Source of the DNA: Erythrobasidium yunnanense
Taxonomy: Eukaryota; Basidiomycota; Cystobasidiomycetes; Erythrobasidiales; Erythrobasidiaceae
Length of the DNA: 64,000 bases
NCBI GenBank assembly: GCA_001600175.1
Contig: BCJC01000001.1
Coordinates: 2,837,652 to 2,901,651, forward strand
Reading direction: 5' to 3'
The position numbers and the translations under genes were made by a program. The notes under the pieces were generated by a model. The model saw only the letters and a program-made list of their open reading frames with translations. It made no database searches and had not been told where the DNA came from. This document shows, piece by piece, positions 45,626 through 56,332 of the stretch. The first letter of the stretch is position 1, and each line of letters begins with the position of its first letter.

Positions 45626-46615
45626 ATGCCCGAAACATCCCCAGTCACAATCTATGCATTCGCGAAGCCCCTTGACAGACCTTCACCCAGTGGCTACTGT
45701 CAGAAGCTCGAAACCTATCTGCGATTCGCGTCTATCCCTTACGTCCAGAAGGACACCTACCCTCACACTGGACCCAAAGGCAGAGTGCCTTATATCGACG
45801 ATGGTCGCGGTAATCGTGTCCCAGATTCGCACTTTATCATCCGACATCTGATAAAAGAAGGAATCGCCGAGGATCTCAACTACAAAGCGGGCTTGTCAAA
45901 GGTACAAATCGCAGAGGGCAACGCGTTCAGAGCAGCTTTCGAGGTCATGACTGTAAGCTTGTTCTCATCATATCTCAGACGCCTTTTCCCCTTTCTGACT
46001 GCTTGAAATGCTTGTGGTAGCACGCCGCAACTGTCTATCAACGATGGCTACTTCCAGCAAACTATCCCATCCTTGTCAAGGAGGTGCGCGATACACCACT
46101 CGAAAGGCCCGTAAAGCTCTCCACTGACACTTCTACACCCTCTACAGAACTTTGGGAGCATCCCTTGGCCTCTCCGCCCAATCCTCGCAAACTTTTTCCA
46201 CTCTCGCATCAAGAAAGCTCTGACGGCCCATGGCGTCGCTCAACACACTCCTGAGGAAGTTGAATCCATACTAGTACAATCGTATGCCGACTTAGACGCT
46301 CGTCTACAAGGAGTTCAGCAAGATGGACCATGGTTCTTCGGCAAACAAGGCCCTACAGAGGTCGATGCCGTTCTTTTCGGATTCCTCTCGACGACAGTCA
46401 TGTGAGGCCTGGGATCTCCATGTCTGATCACTCGGGACAAGCTAACGAGTTCATACAGCACGCACTCGAACCCATTCGCCAAGAACCTTATCATGGCTTC
46501 GCCTGTCCTGAGGGGCTATATAAGCAACACCGCGAAGCTCTACTTTCCAGAGTATAAGGCTCTCATAAGCGAGCTTACAAATGATAGTGCATCAAAGCAA
46601 AGGGTGGCTTCGTGA
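45626..46615 (+). CDS. FAXC/metaxin-like GST-fold protein, copy 2
   Basis: Same family and intron positions as copy 1. ATG 45626 starts MPETSPVTIYAFAKPLDRPS and continues with the QKLETYLRFASIPYVQKDTY motif, VPYIDDGRGNRVPDSHFII and AEGNAFRAAFEVMT before intron 1. Exon 2 is HAATVYQRWLLPANYPILV; exon 3 has DGPWFFGKQGPTEVDAVLFG. The last exon begins within the T-H-S-N-P-F segment and ends ASKQRVAS at 46615. It differs from the others in the start of the C-half (NFGSIPWPLRPILANFFHSR). About 255 residues. Confidence 0.74.
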
Positions 46616-46963
46616 CCCACGATTTCCGGGTCAAGCTATCTGTATCCTCCAACTATCACTTCCCTCATCACTTATCACAGCGTCTGTGGACGGTACGTGG
46701 CAGCGACGGGTGAAATCTGTCTTTTGCGAGGTCCGAAAAAATAGTCGCGTAAAATCCAGAAAAGCAGTTCCTCGTATACAGGGCTCTCCGGTTTGCGTGT
46801 GTGTACACTGATCTATGCCGCCCGCGATGCTAGAGGCCACTAGTACATACCTCTCGTTCCTGATTCGAGCACGTGATGTCCAAGACTAGCTGCTTCTCCA
46901 CACCCGAGCTTCTTCTTCTCCAGCCGACACATTCACCTGCACAACATAGATGGACGTCTCGAA
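46616..46963. other. intergenic, 348 bp
   Basis: Spacer between array copies 2 and 3; holds the copy 3 promoter. No gene seen. Confidence 0.5.
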
Positions 46964-47965
46964 ATGGCTGACTCCACTTCAGAACAGTCATCAGTGACCC
47001 TCTATGCCTATGCAAAGCCTCAAGAAAGAGCTTCATCGAGTGTGTTCTGTCAGAAGCTAGAAACCTATCTACGCTTCGCTTCTGTTCCATACATCCAAAA
47101 AGATACTCTTCCATTTCGCACACCTAAAGGGAAGCTGCCCTGCATCGATGACGGCCGAGGGGAACATGTCGCAGATTCTCACTTCATCATTCGCCATATG
47201 ATCAATGCTGGGATCTGCAAAGATCTAAGTGTTACAGCTGGACTGTCGAAAGCCCAGATTGCGGAAGGAAATGCGTTTCGCTTGGCCTGGGAAGAGATGG
47301 TCGTAAGTCGTTCACGATGGCCAAGAACATTGTCTAAATCCTTTCAAATCCAAACGATGTGTCCTCTCAGTATCATGCGACCGTCTATCAACGGTGGCTC
47401 GTCCCAGAGAACTATCCCGTAATCGTGCGAGAGGTACGCCAAGCTCATTATCAGATGCTACGCTCCCTTATTGACGCGCATAGGATCGCAGAACTTTGAA
47501 AGCATTCCCAGACTGATGCGGCCAGCTCTGGCCAATTTCGTATACTATCGCATCAAGAGCAGCTTGACAAGCCAGGGCGTCGGCCGACATTCGCCTGAAG
47601 AAGTACAAACCATCCTTTCTGAAGCATATACAGATCTTGCAGCTCGATTGGAAGCCAATCAAGGCGGAGAATGGTTCTTTGGCGAGCAAGGTCCCGCAGA
47701 GATCGATGCCGTGCTGTTCGGGACTCTGTCGAGTGCGATGGCGTGAGTGTGGCCCGTTTCGATTTTGTTGCGCCCTCGGTTGCACCAGCTGACGATACTG
47801 ACCCATAGTACGCAAGCCAATCCTTTCGTGAAAAATCTGATATTATCTTCGGCAATCCTGCGACGCTATATCAGCAACATCGCTAGGCTGCACTTCCCAG
47901 AGTACAAACCTCTTCTCTCTGACCTTGCTGCGGACGAAGACCCAGCCCACAAAACCTCTCCCTAA
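46964..47965 (+). CDS. FAXC/metaxin-like GST-fold protein, copy 3
   Basis: ATG 46964 starts MADSTSEQSSVTLYAYAKPQ. Motifs: SSVFCQKLETYLRFASVPYI, LPCIDDGRGEHVADSHFII and, after intron 1, YHATVYQRWLVPENYPVIV. Intron 2 ends at the second of two nearby AG sites (GATCGCAG) so that NFESIPRLMRPALANFVYYR joins as in copy 1. The end is NPFVKNLILSSAILRRY and AADEDPAHKTSP. It is closer to copy 1 than to copy 2 along its length. About 255 residues. Converges on the raptor gene after 184 bp. Confidence 0.74.
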
Positions 47966-48149
47966 TCTTCATTTCCTGTTTCATCGCCTGAACTCGACCT
48001 ACACCTATGATACAGCTTGTTTTGTAGGATTACACATCCCTTTCTCCGTAGGTACGAAACAACTAGTGAATTACGTAGATCGACAACTCCTAAGAACGAG
48101 ATGCGAGCGAGGCATAAACCGGTAACGATATTTGCAGAAGGCTTCCTGA

Positions 48150-51100
48150 TCAGACTTGACAGTGGTATATCTGGAGGAACAGCTCAATTAGGACAGGCCT
48201 CAGCACTGGGGTCCCTTGAAGTGTAACTTACATTGAGTTTGGCATCGGTCGCTCCGACACCTAGCACCATTTCGTGCGGATGAAACATCATACTAACGAC
48301 TGGGTGGACGCCTTCGCGAGATGAGAAAGCTCTCGTAGCAGTTGTATTCCTGAACCTCGAGATTGGCTCGTCCGAGAACATGTTCCAGACTTTGACGATG
48401 CCGGCTTCAGATCCGCTAGAACCAGAAAAGAGCGTCAGAATGGGCGTGAGGAAGCGGAGGATGTATGCTTACGTCGCTAGGACAGGAGCGTGCTCATGAA
48501 CGGCCATCTGCGTAAGGCCGCCCTGATGCGCTTGAAAGATACGGACAGGTTCGCTTGATCGTATATCCCACATGCAGATCTCGCCCGTCAAGCTGCACGC
48601 CCTTCGTTAGTATCATCCTCTGGATCTCACATCGTTGTATACTTACCTTCCGGAAAGCAGTTCGCGATTGCCACCCCTTTGCATATGGACATTCTTGATC
48701 CATGACCGGTGCACACCTCGCCAGGCTTGGACCATCGTTTCTCGAGGCGGTAAGCGAGTATCATAAGCTCTTACAGCGCCATCTCCGAAGCCAGCAACGA
48801 TGATATCGCCGACTACTTGGTCGGAAGTGAGGGATGTGAGGCAGGAGTTTGAGCGAGTAGGTATTTCCTAGATTATCATTCGATCAGCACTGTGATGTCG
48901 AAGCTTGGACTAGAAGTGCGCTTACCCTCTGGCAAACTTCGGTAGGCGCATCCCAGATCTTGATCTCCTTGGCATTACCACCAGCAAGGAGACGGCCTTT
49001 ACCTTGCTGCCATTCGCAAATGAGGCCAGCTTCGTGGTTCGTACTTGGGATCAGCTGACTTAGAGCTTTCCAGCCGGTGACCAAGAAGGGTCGAGGCGAC
49101 TCGTAGTCTCTGAATATGCGGACCGAGCCATCGGCTACAGCGAGAGAAATTATTAGACTGACTCGCCAGAGCCGCTGAGAAAAGAATACTTACAAGTACC
49201 AGTCAACAAGAGCGCTGCATCATCGTCGTTGACGAACTTCAGCGTTGTGATCTTGGCATCCGCAGAAGCAGGCCGATCGTCCAGCGGGAGAAGGTTGGAG
49301 AAGCGATTTATACACCTCCGTTGCTGCCAATCGTTGATACGAATGATACCTTGAGCATCGGCCGTCGCGATATGCGGCTCGAACTGATGAAAGACGATCT
49401 GTTCTGGCGTCGAAGTGAGGTCCAGCTCTGCATCGAGCTGGTCCCATCTCGATGAGGCGGCAGCGTCTTTCAGGCCCTGAGTAGCGACTATGATACGCTC
49501 ATTCCGCTCTCTTCTCCAGTGTCGCTCGTTGTATTCGACACTGCCTGGCTCGTCCGATTCTTTCTCTTTCATCTGAGGAGAAATGAAGTATTCGGTAGAC
49601 CAGTCGAAGAGTTCGCTTCTGAATGGCAATTCATGATTGCGAGGGCGGCCTTGGGCATCGCTGATCGTAGTCGACGGCACGTATTCTTTGAGAGGCGGAG
49701 GTGGGAGTGTAGGATTGGGAGTCACAGGCACGGGAGAAGCAACTCTGGCGGGGGTGACTATCACAGGCGCGGGAGTCTGTCTAGACCGTTTCAGGCGATC
49801 TGCATCGCTTTGGAACAGCATGGCTTTCGCTTCTGCGACTGAAAGAAGGGGAGTATCGGGATGCCGCACGCTAGATCTCGCTGAAGAAGGCCCAGCACTC
49901 TGCTTGGCAGCGTTTGCAGTCGCTTGTTGTAGTAGAGAGTCGGCTGAAGAGACATGTCGCAATGTGCGAGAGGTAGACGCAAGATCGCCTAAGTGTGCTG
50001 TGGATTTAGAAGTTGGTAGCTTGGTACCTGGCGAGAGACGAGATCTGCCAGAGAGAGGAGGAGAAGCAGAAGATGGCTGACGGTCGAAAGAGGGCGCACC
50101 AAAACCCAGCTTATTCAGAGCTTTCAAAGCTTGCGCAGCAGTAGTCTTTGGCTTCTCCATCGAGCTCGCCAACCGCTGTTGCGAATCACGGGAAGACAGG
50201 CCCGAGCCAGCTGAATGCAGATCGTCTTCTCCTTCCGAGTCTGCATTATCGGATTTGCCAGTCGTACTGACGAGCGACAAATGCGAGTCCAGAAGCTCTT
50301 CGTGAATGTAATCGAGCATGATATTGGCTCTTTCCGAAACGTCCGGGAAAGGATCTGCCGCGAGGTCGAGGATAGTCATATACATGCATGAGAACATGAT
50401 AGCCCTGAACTCCATAGAATAGGTCGATGCGGAAGGCTTATTCGGGTCCATGTGCCGCAGGGAGTGCTCCATGATATTGATGCGCTCTTCGAAGACCTCA
50501 GCAGGATTGCGTCGGACGCCTGCTTTCTGCTCCATCGCATGATCGTATGCGCTGACTACGAAGTTGCCGCGGTGGTTGTAGACTACTGCAGAAAGCAGTA
50601 TGACCAGCTCGCGTCGCACGAGGGGAGAGGCGTCGTTCTGCATTTTGAGTGTCGACATAGCTACCCCTAGCTCTTCGTCCGCTTGCCATTGCTCATTCAG
50701 GCCCGTTCTTTCCACTGCACTCCCACTCAGACTGCGACCTGCATTACTCTTGCCTGTCAATGCATCTCCTGCTGTAGTACCTATGAAGACTCCGAGAGCA
50801 TACATGATGCTCGCTCTGACTTCCGGCACTGGGTCCTGATGCATCTGAGCAGTAAGCTCCGAGTGTGCTTTCAGACGCACCCCCAAGCCCTTCGCTTCAT
50901 CGAAATCATCCCAGAGCACGCCGATACAGAGTGCCGACCATTGTCTCAAGAGCGGATCTTCGTCTTTGAGGTGAAATAGACATGACTCAAATACATTTGA
51001 GCGCGAGTTGGGCGGTAAGCTCGTGAGAGCGAGTTGTTGTCCGAACGGATAATCGCGCATGAAGATAGCAGTGATGAACGCGCACATAGCTCTATGTTCC

Positions 51101-53309
51101 GATACGTTTGGAATGACGAGCATCTGCTGATGTGGGTCCAGCACACCAGCGAAATAATGAAACGGTAGTTCTGGTTTTCCTCCATTCCGTACTGAGGGTA
51201 ATCCAGCTGCTTTAGCGAGATCTTCTTGGCATAACCTATATATGGCGAGTATGCGCGCCCAGATATAGATCAAAACGGGTCGCAGCTCGGGACCGGGAGC
51301 TTGTAGAAGTTTTAGAACATAGGGGAATATACCGATTGCAAGACCGAGATTGACGGCCCATGGACCTAGATCGAGAAACTTGCAGAGAAGCATGAGTGCC
51401 CGTAGACGATGCACCTGAGAGAGGAGGACTTGTAGAAGAATGGGGAGGTGTTCTGGATGTTCGCTCTGTACGCGCAGAGTTTTGTGGTAGCGGTTCAAAC
51501 CGGCGATCGTTACTGGTATGGCTGAGCCTTTCTGTGGACGTATGATCGACCCATTCGGGCCGTTCGTGTGTTGCCCAGTATTACCATTGCCATTCGTGAG
51601 TAGTTTCGTAGGTGATTTACCAAATTCCGACGGTAGTGTCCTCTTATGGCCATTCGTGAGCATCTGCCCTTTCTCCAAGAATGCGAACGACGCGTCCACT
51701 GTCCGCGCTGTTCCCTGATCTATCCAGACTGAGAATGCCGATAAATGGTCTGCGAAGAAGTAGGAATGGGAGTATATCACCGGCGGCGGGGCCGGTTCGC
51801 CTAGCGCTTCTGCTCTTTCCTTCTCTTCTTCGTATGCTATGAGTGCTGGCATTTGTGCCAGACATCTATCTAGAGCCAGGTCCCATGAATCCCATAGTGG
51901 GTGATTCGCGCATGATGGTAGTGCGGGGACAGAGATTGGATTACAGTCATATCTCTTCATTATACGTTCAGCAAGCAAGAAGCCTCGGAAGATAGCAGCC
52001 ATGACTAGATCATGTCTGAAGAGGCGTTGGAAAAGATGCCGAGGAATAGTATTCCACGCAATCGTATCTGTCACACTCGTGAATATCCATACTAGTTCTC
52101 CTAAGGGGGTTTTACGATCGGATAACTTGCCGGGTATATTCATGCCCATGTCTAGGCTGAGCTCGGAGTGGAGGGGATTGTGCAGGATGAAGAACCGGAT
52201 TGACATCTCGATGGGAGACGTGACGCAGGAAGTGAAGAGATCGGCGGGTAGATCGGGGTTCATGGGAAGTGTTTCGTGCGATTGACACGCGGCTAATTGG
52301 ATGATGTCTTGGATGTTCGAGATGGCGACGGGAGGTGTGGCTGTACCCTCGGCGGAAGCCCCGCCTTGAGATGAGGACTGACCGGCACTCTGACTGGTAG
52401 CAGGCGCTGTAGTAGCACTGGGCGCTGGGAACTTGCCTTCGGGTAAAGATTGGAGGTCCTGGATCTTCTGCACGATATAGCCTGCATTCGAGCAGTCCCA
52501 CAGATACAGAGAGGGTCCTCCCAAGTATCCTACTATATCTGCGACCGCTACCGGTATATACTGTGTATACTGTCTGTTGAATACCCAGATTTCGCCTGAC
52601 GAGGTCGGGCGAGGCACTCCATGGCCATTGTAATGAAAGACCGCTCTATCTCCCCTCGCTTTTCTGCGTAGTCCCACACACAGTTTGCGTAGATCTTCAT
52701 GCGCCGGATCCATATATGTTGTGAATTTGGCTTTGCTCGACATTGCGAGGGACTGGTACTGTTTCTGCAAATTTGCAGCTATCTGCTCCATTGCTCTATC
52801 TCTTCCCACAGATGCTGTATCTACCCATGCTTCTAACCTCGCACAGGGAGTAGTCTTGATCACGTCTGGCGGATCAAACCCGATTCGCAAGCAGACGACG
52901 AGTGCGCCATGCCCGATCTTGATCTTGTCCTTTGAGCGCCAGTCGGGTGGACTGGAGTAGGGTAGAGGTTTTGCCCGTCCTGCGCAGACATGCCGGGTCT
53001 GCGTAGACCATCATTTGGATTAGCTCTGGGCTGTTTCGCAAGGGTATAGTAAAGACGTACATCTGTGAAGTAGAGAAAGTAGCGACTCTGCAGCTCCAGC
53101 AGAACCTCTTCCGATGAATCGAAGCCGTGTCTAGATAGGCCTTGCTCGTCGTCGTTGGTCTCGCCGGATGAAGCCTGGCCGTGGCCAGCATTTCCATCAT
53201 GGTCCATATCATCGTCGTGTTCTTGATTATGATAGCCGTTTGTCCCCTCGTAGGCCGTGGCCGTCATGCTGCTGCTGCTATTTGCTGCATCTAGACGGCG
53301 TCCCGGCAT
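48150..53309 (-). CDS. raptor/Kog1, TORC1 scaffold subunit
   Basis: Raptor presents substrates to the TOR kinase in TORC1. About 1,640 residues. ATG 53309 opens an acidic head ending SRYFLYFTD; a 62-nt intron joins to WRSKDKIKIGHGALVVCLRI and GFDPPDVIKTTPCARLEAWV. The caspase-like RNC domain is complete: AVFHYNGHGVPRPTSSGEIW, YIPVAVADIVGYLGGPSLYL, WDCSNAG. HEAT/armadillo repeats follow (e.g. QWSALCIGVLWDDFDEAKGL, MYALGVFIGTTAGDALTG), then a Ser-rich linker and a C-terminal WD40 region (LLAGGNAKEIKIWD, AGIVKVWNMF). Terminal exons end LNIYHCQV at 48150. Reading of exon junctions in the WD40 part is approximate. Confidence 0.92.
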
Positions 53310-53497
53310 CCTGGCATGGTACGCAGTCTTATAAGGGTTGTATCCAGATTCAAAGCTTTGCTACTGCCAAATGATTCAAAGTCTTGAAAAGGTTCAAGTC
53401 GACGTTAGCCGGATAGCAACAGGCACAGCATCACTCTGATACGAGAAGGACGAGAAGCTCAAGCAGGAAGACAAAGAGGGACAAGGATAATGCTCTG
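53310..53497. promoter_or_regulatory. divergent promoter, raptor / disordered protein
   Basis: 188 bp between the raptor start and the probable start of the plus-strand gene; no ATG gives a long open frame within it. Confidence 0.4.
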
Positions 53498-55949
53498 ATG
53501 TAAGCAGAGCATTAAGAACAAGGTTAACAAGGGTATAAGGCTGAAATTCAAGTACTGCTACAGGCCCCTCCCCGACGAGACAAAGGCCAAATCGGCTCGC
53601 GACTTGATAGCGCGATTTCAGAGCAACATAAACACTGTAGATGGGGCAGATGCTCCCTTAAAACCACGACATTCATTCGGTTCAAACGAGGCATTGCCTG
53701 GCTTAGGCTCATCCAGAGGGACCAGTCCACGCCCGTCACTCGATGTCAACAGCAGCGCCGATGGAAGACTGTCGACCTCTCCTGGTGCTAGTAATGGTGC
53801 TGCCCGTCTGACACCTGCTGCGCTGGACAAGCTCGACAAGTACAGGCTCGATGCGCCCAGAGCTGCGGGAGGATCATCCATAACAACATCGACAACTGCG
53901 GGCAGCGATGTGCAGACTACCTCAAACAATGGAGAGAATGCTACTGCGAACGCGAAAGAGGCACCATCTACAGCGGAGCCGCCCAAACCAGACAACAACG
54001 CATCAAGCACCGCGAGTGAAGGCACCGCTGTTGGCGCATCAGAGCAGGCCGCTGTATCACCATCTCCTATGCGAACAACACTTGCTTCCGGCAAAGCTGC
54101 TGCTCCTTCCAGCGCGAAGAAGCAGGTCCCCGCTTCTCCAACTACGCGTAGAGGAGAATCCACCAAGCCCAGCTCACAGACCAGGACATCGCCAACCAAG
54201 CCCACTCTATCATCCGACCTTACTAAATCCGTATCAAGGAAAGTCATCTCACCTCTTCCCGATACTCCAGAACGGCAGACGGCCAGACCGACATCCTCGC
54301 CTGCTGTGAATCGCGTTCGCACTCCTATAACCTCCACATCAACTTCTTCTCCATCGACTTCAAGGTTGATGCAGCCTACTGCTGCGAGTCGCGCAAGACT
54401 TGCAGGAGACGAAGCAGTGCATAAGCTATCTTCGTCGATGTCAGCGGGCTCCCACACTTCTTCCACAGCAGCGTCGCATAATCGACCTGCTACATCAATG
54501 TCAGCTACATCACCTACATCCCGCTTTCGACGCATCGCGAGCGAGAGTGACGGTAGCGCAAGCGGGACTACCGGACGACGAGCCAGTTCCTCCCTCGTCG
54601 ATAATAGCAGTAGTGCCGGTAAGGCGTTGAGTCCAGCTCAGCTTGGTCGACTGGCTGCGGCAGAAGCGACGGGCGTACATAGTCCTTCTTCCGGCGCTGG
54701 CCCAGCTTCAAGAGTTAGGAAACAATCTCTACCGTCTAGTCGCTCGAGGTCTAGTCTAGCGATGGCGAGAGAGGCAAGCCATGACACGCCTACGAAAGGT
54801 GCTCGACAAACGCCCGCTTCTTCATCGACGATCACACCCGGTCGTGCGAGGGTCAACCCTTTCGCTTCTACATCGACCTCCGCATCCACAACTATACCAC
54901 ATACACGACCCTCCACTACTTCAGCTACCACTACACCCTCTTCAAACACCTTCTCCCGCTTAACCAAACCTACAGCTTCTTCACTCGCACACGCCAAAAC
55001 CACCACCACCTCTTCCTCTTCGCCCACTATCACTTCTCCATCTCCACGCAAATTCTCAGCACACGCACCAGAAACACCAGCTTCTACCTCTTCTCCCGCG
55101 AGATCTACACCAGGTAGTTCTGCAAAAGCGACGGTGGGGAGTAGATTGCCTCCTTCTCGAGCGGCAGCACAGGGGAGTCCACTGGCGGGCGTTAAGGGAG
55201 GTCCGAAGATTGGAGTAGTGACGGGGCCGAAGAAATTGGAATTGAAGCCGAGACCGAAAGGAGACGCCAAACCGGATGTCTCGCAAGCGGAGAAGACGAG
55301 TGCTGAGAAAGAGGGGCAGCACAATGCAGGGAAGAACGGAAGGGAAGAAGCTGAGGATTCAACGTCGAAAGAGGAAGAGGCAGAAGAGGTGGAAGCGCCG
55401 GCGGCGGATCTGGACGATATTCCAGATATTCCCACACATGAGCCTGTCGAGGAGGAGAAGAAGCAAGAGCAAGAGCATATTGAAACGGAGCAAGAGGACA
55501 CACGTGCAGAAGAATCGCTGTCGCAAGCCCAATCTGCAGAAGAGGTCACACCGTCAGATCAGCCTCACTCGGATCCACCTACTATCGTCGAGCCTGCTCA
55601 GCCAGCAGACACAGAGGAAGCTCAGCCTTCCGAAGGACAAGAGAAGGTATTCACAGGATGGTCCAACAGGCCTTATGGCAAGATCGGTATTCCTTTACAC
55701 GCCGACCCCGCACAAGTCCCCGACAACGTAGGCGGTCCAGTACTTGACTCTAGCAGCCCAAAAGCAACCTCACCTTCTCATACAGCTTCCAGTGCGATGG
55801 ACTTCTCTGATAAGTGGGGAACGAGAGAAGGAGGAAGTCTGCCGAGTCCGAGAGCTGTAAGTCCCGCTATGAGCCCAAGCGCATCTGCGGATAGCCAGAC
55901 GGGAGAAGGGAAGAAAGTGCCTATCTGGTTGAGGAAAGGAGGTATTTGA
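53498..55949 (+). CDS. large disordered Ser/Thr/Pro-rich protein, probable split start codon
   Basis: About 795 residues, no recognised family. The long exon has no ATG at its open end. An intron 53500-53563 (donor GTAAGC, acceptor CTACAG) joins AT at 53498-53499 to G at 53564, making an ATG and MPLPDETKAKSARDLIARFQ; no other in-frame ATG lies between this point and an upstream stop. The protein is rich in Ser, Thr, Ala and Pro with many SP/TP sites, a Glu-rich acidic region around residue 590-660, and a more ordered-looking end, GWSNRPYGKIGIPLHADPAQ and KKVPIWLRKGGI. No membrane segment. Function unknown. Confidence 0.6.
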
Positions 55950-56332
55950 TGGGAGAAGGCGGACGAGAATGTTACGTCGGTGCTAATTCTGCAATGTTGT
56001 TGAGAGACTTGGGCAGAATGGGCTTCATAACGATGAGACGGGATCTTGGCTGTACTTAAATGACAATGCAATGAACACCGACAGACACACGGGATGAGAT
56101 CTTGCGAGTTTTGCTTCTTTCCTTCGCACCGGCAAGCGGTCTGACCGCGTTGCTTTCTTCTTTCTTTCTTCTCCTACTGCGACATGCAAGGCATGGGCAG
56201 TCATGGTGCTACTAATGGTTCAGCTGGATCGTACGCTTCGACTTTGACGAGCTCGCTTGAAGATGCGCCTGTTCCAGGACTTGCGATAGACCGGATACGA
56301 CAATGCAAGGCTTAAATTCGTGAAGATATGCC
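55950..56332. other. intergenic, 383 bp, possible extra 5' exon
   Basis: Contains a TTTC/TTC-rich run near 56150-56173 and an open 44-codon stretch from ATG 56184 (MQGMGSHGATNGSAGS...EDAPVPGLAIDRIRQ). This may be the real first exon of the next gene, joined by a GC-AG intron (see findings). Confidence 0.4.

Noticed and set aside
53000-53064. Apparent frameshift between raptor exon 1 and the RNC domain
   Set aside because: A 62-nt intron with donor GTACGT and acceptor ACGCAG restores frame exactly; no damage needed.
53618-54535. 305-codon antisense frame opposite the disordered protein
   Set aside because: Produced by strongly biased Ser/Thr/Pro codons on the other strand. It has no recognised motif, and the plus-strand frame is longer and continuous.
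54638-55549. 303-codon antisense frame opposite the same gene
   Set aside because: Same cause; very Ser/Cys/Val-rich, without family signature.
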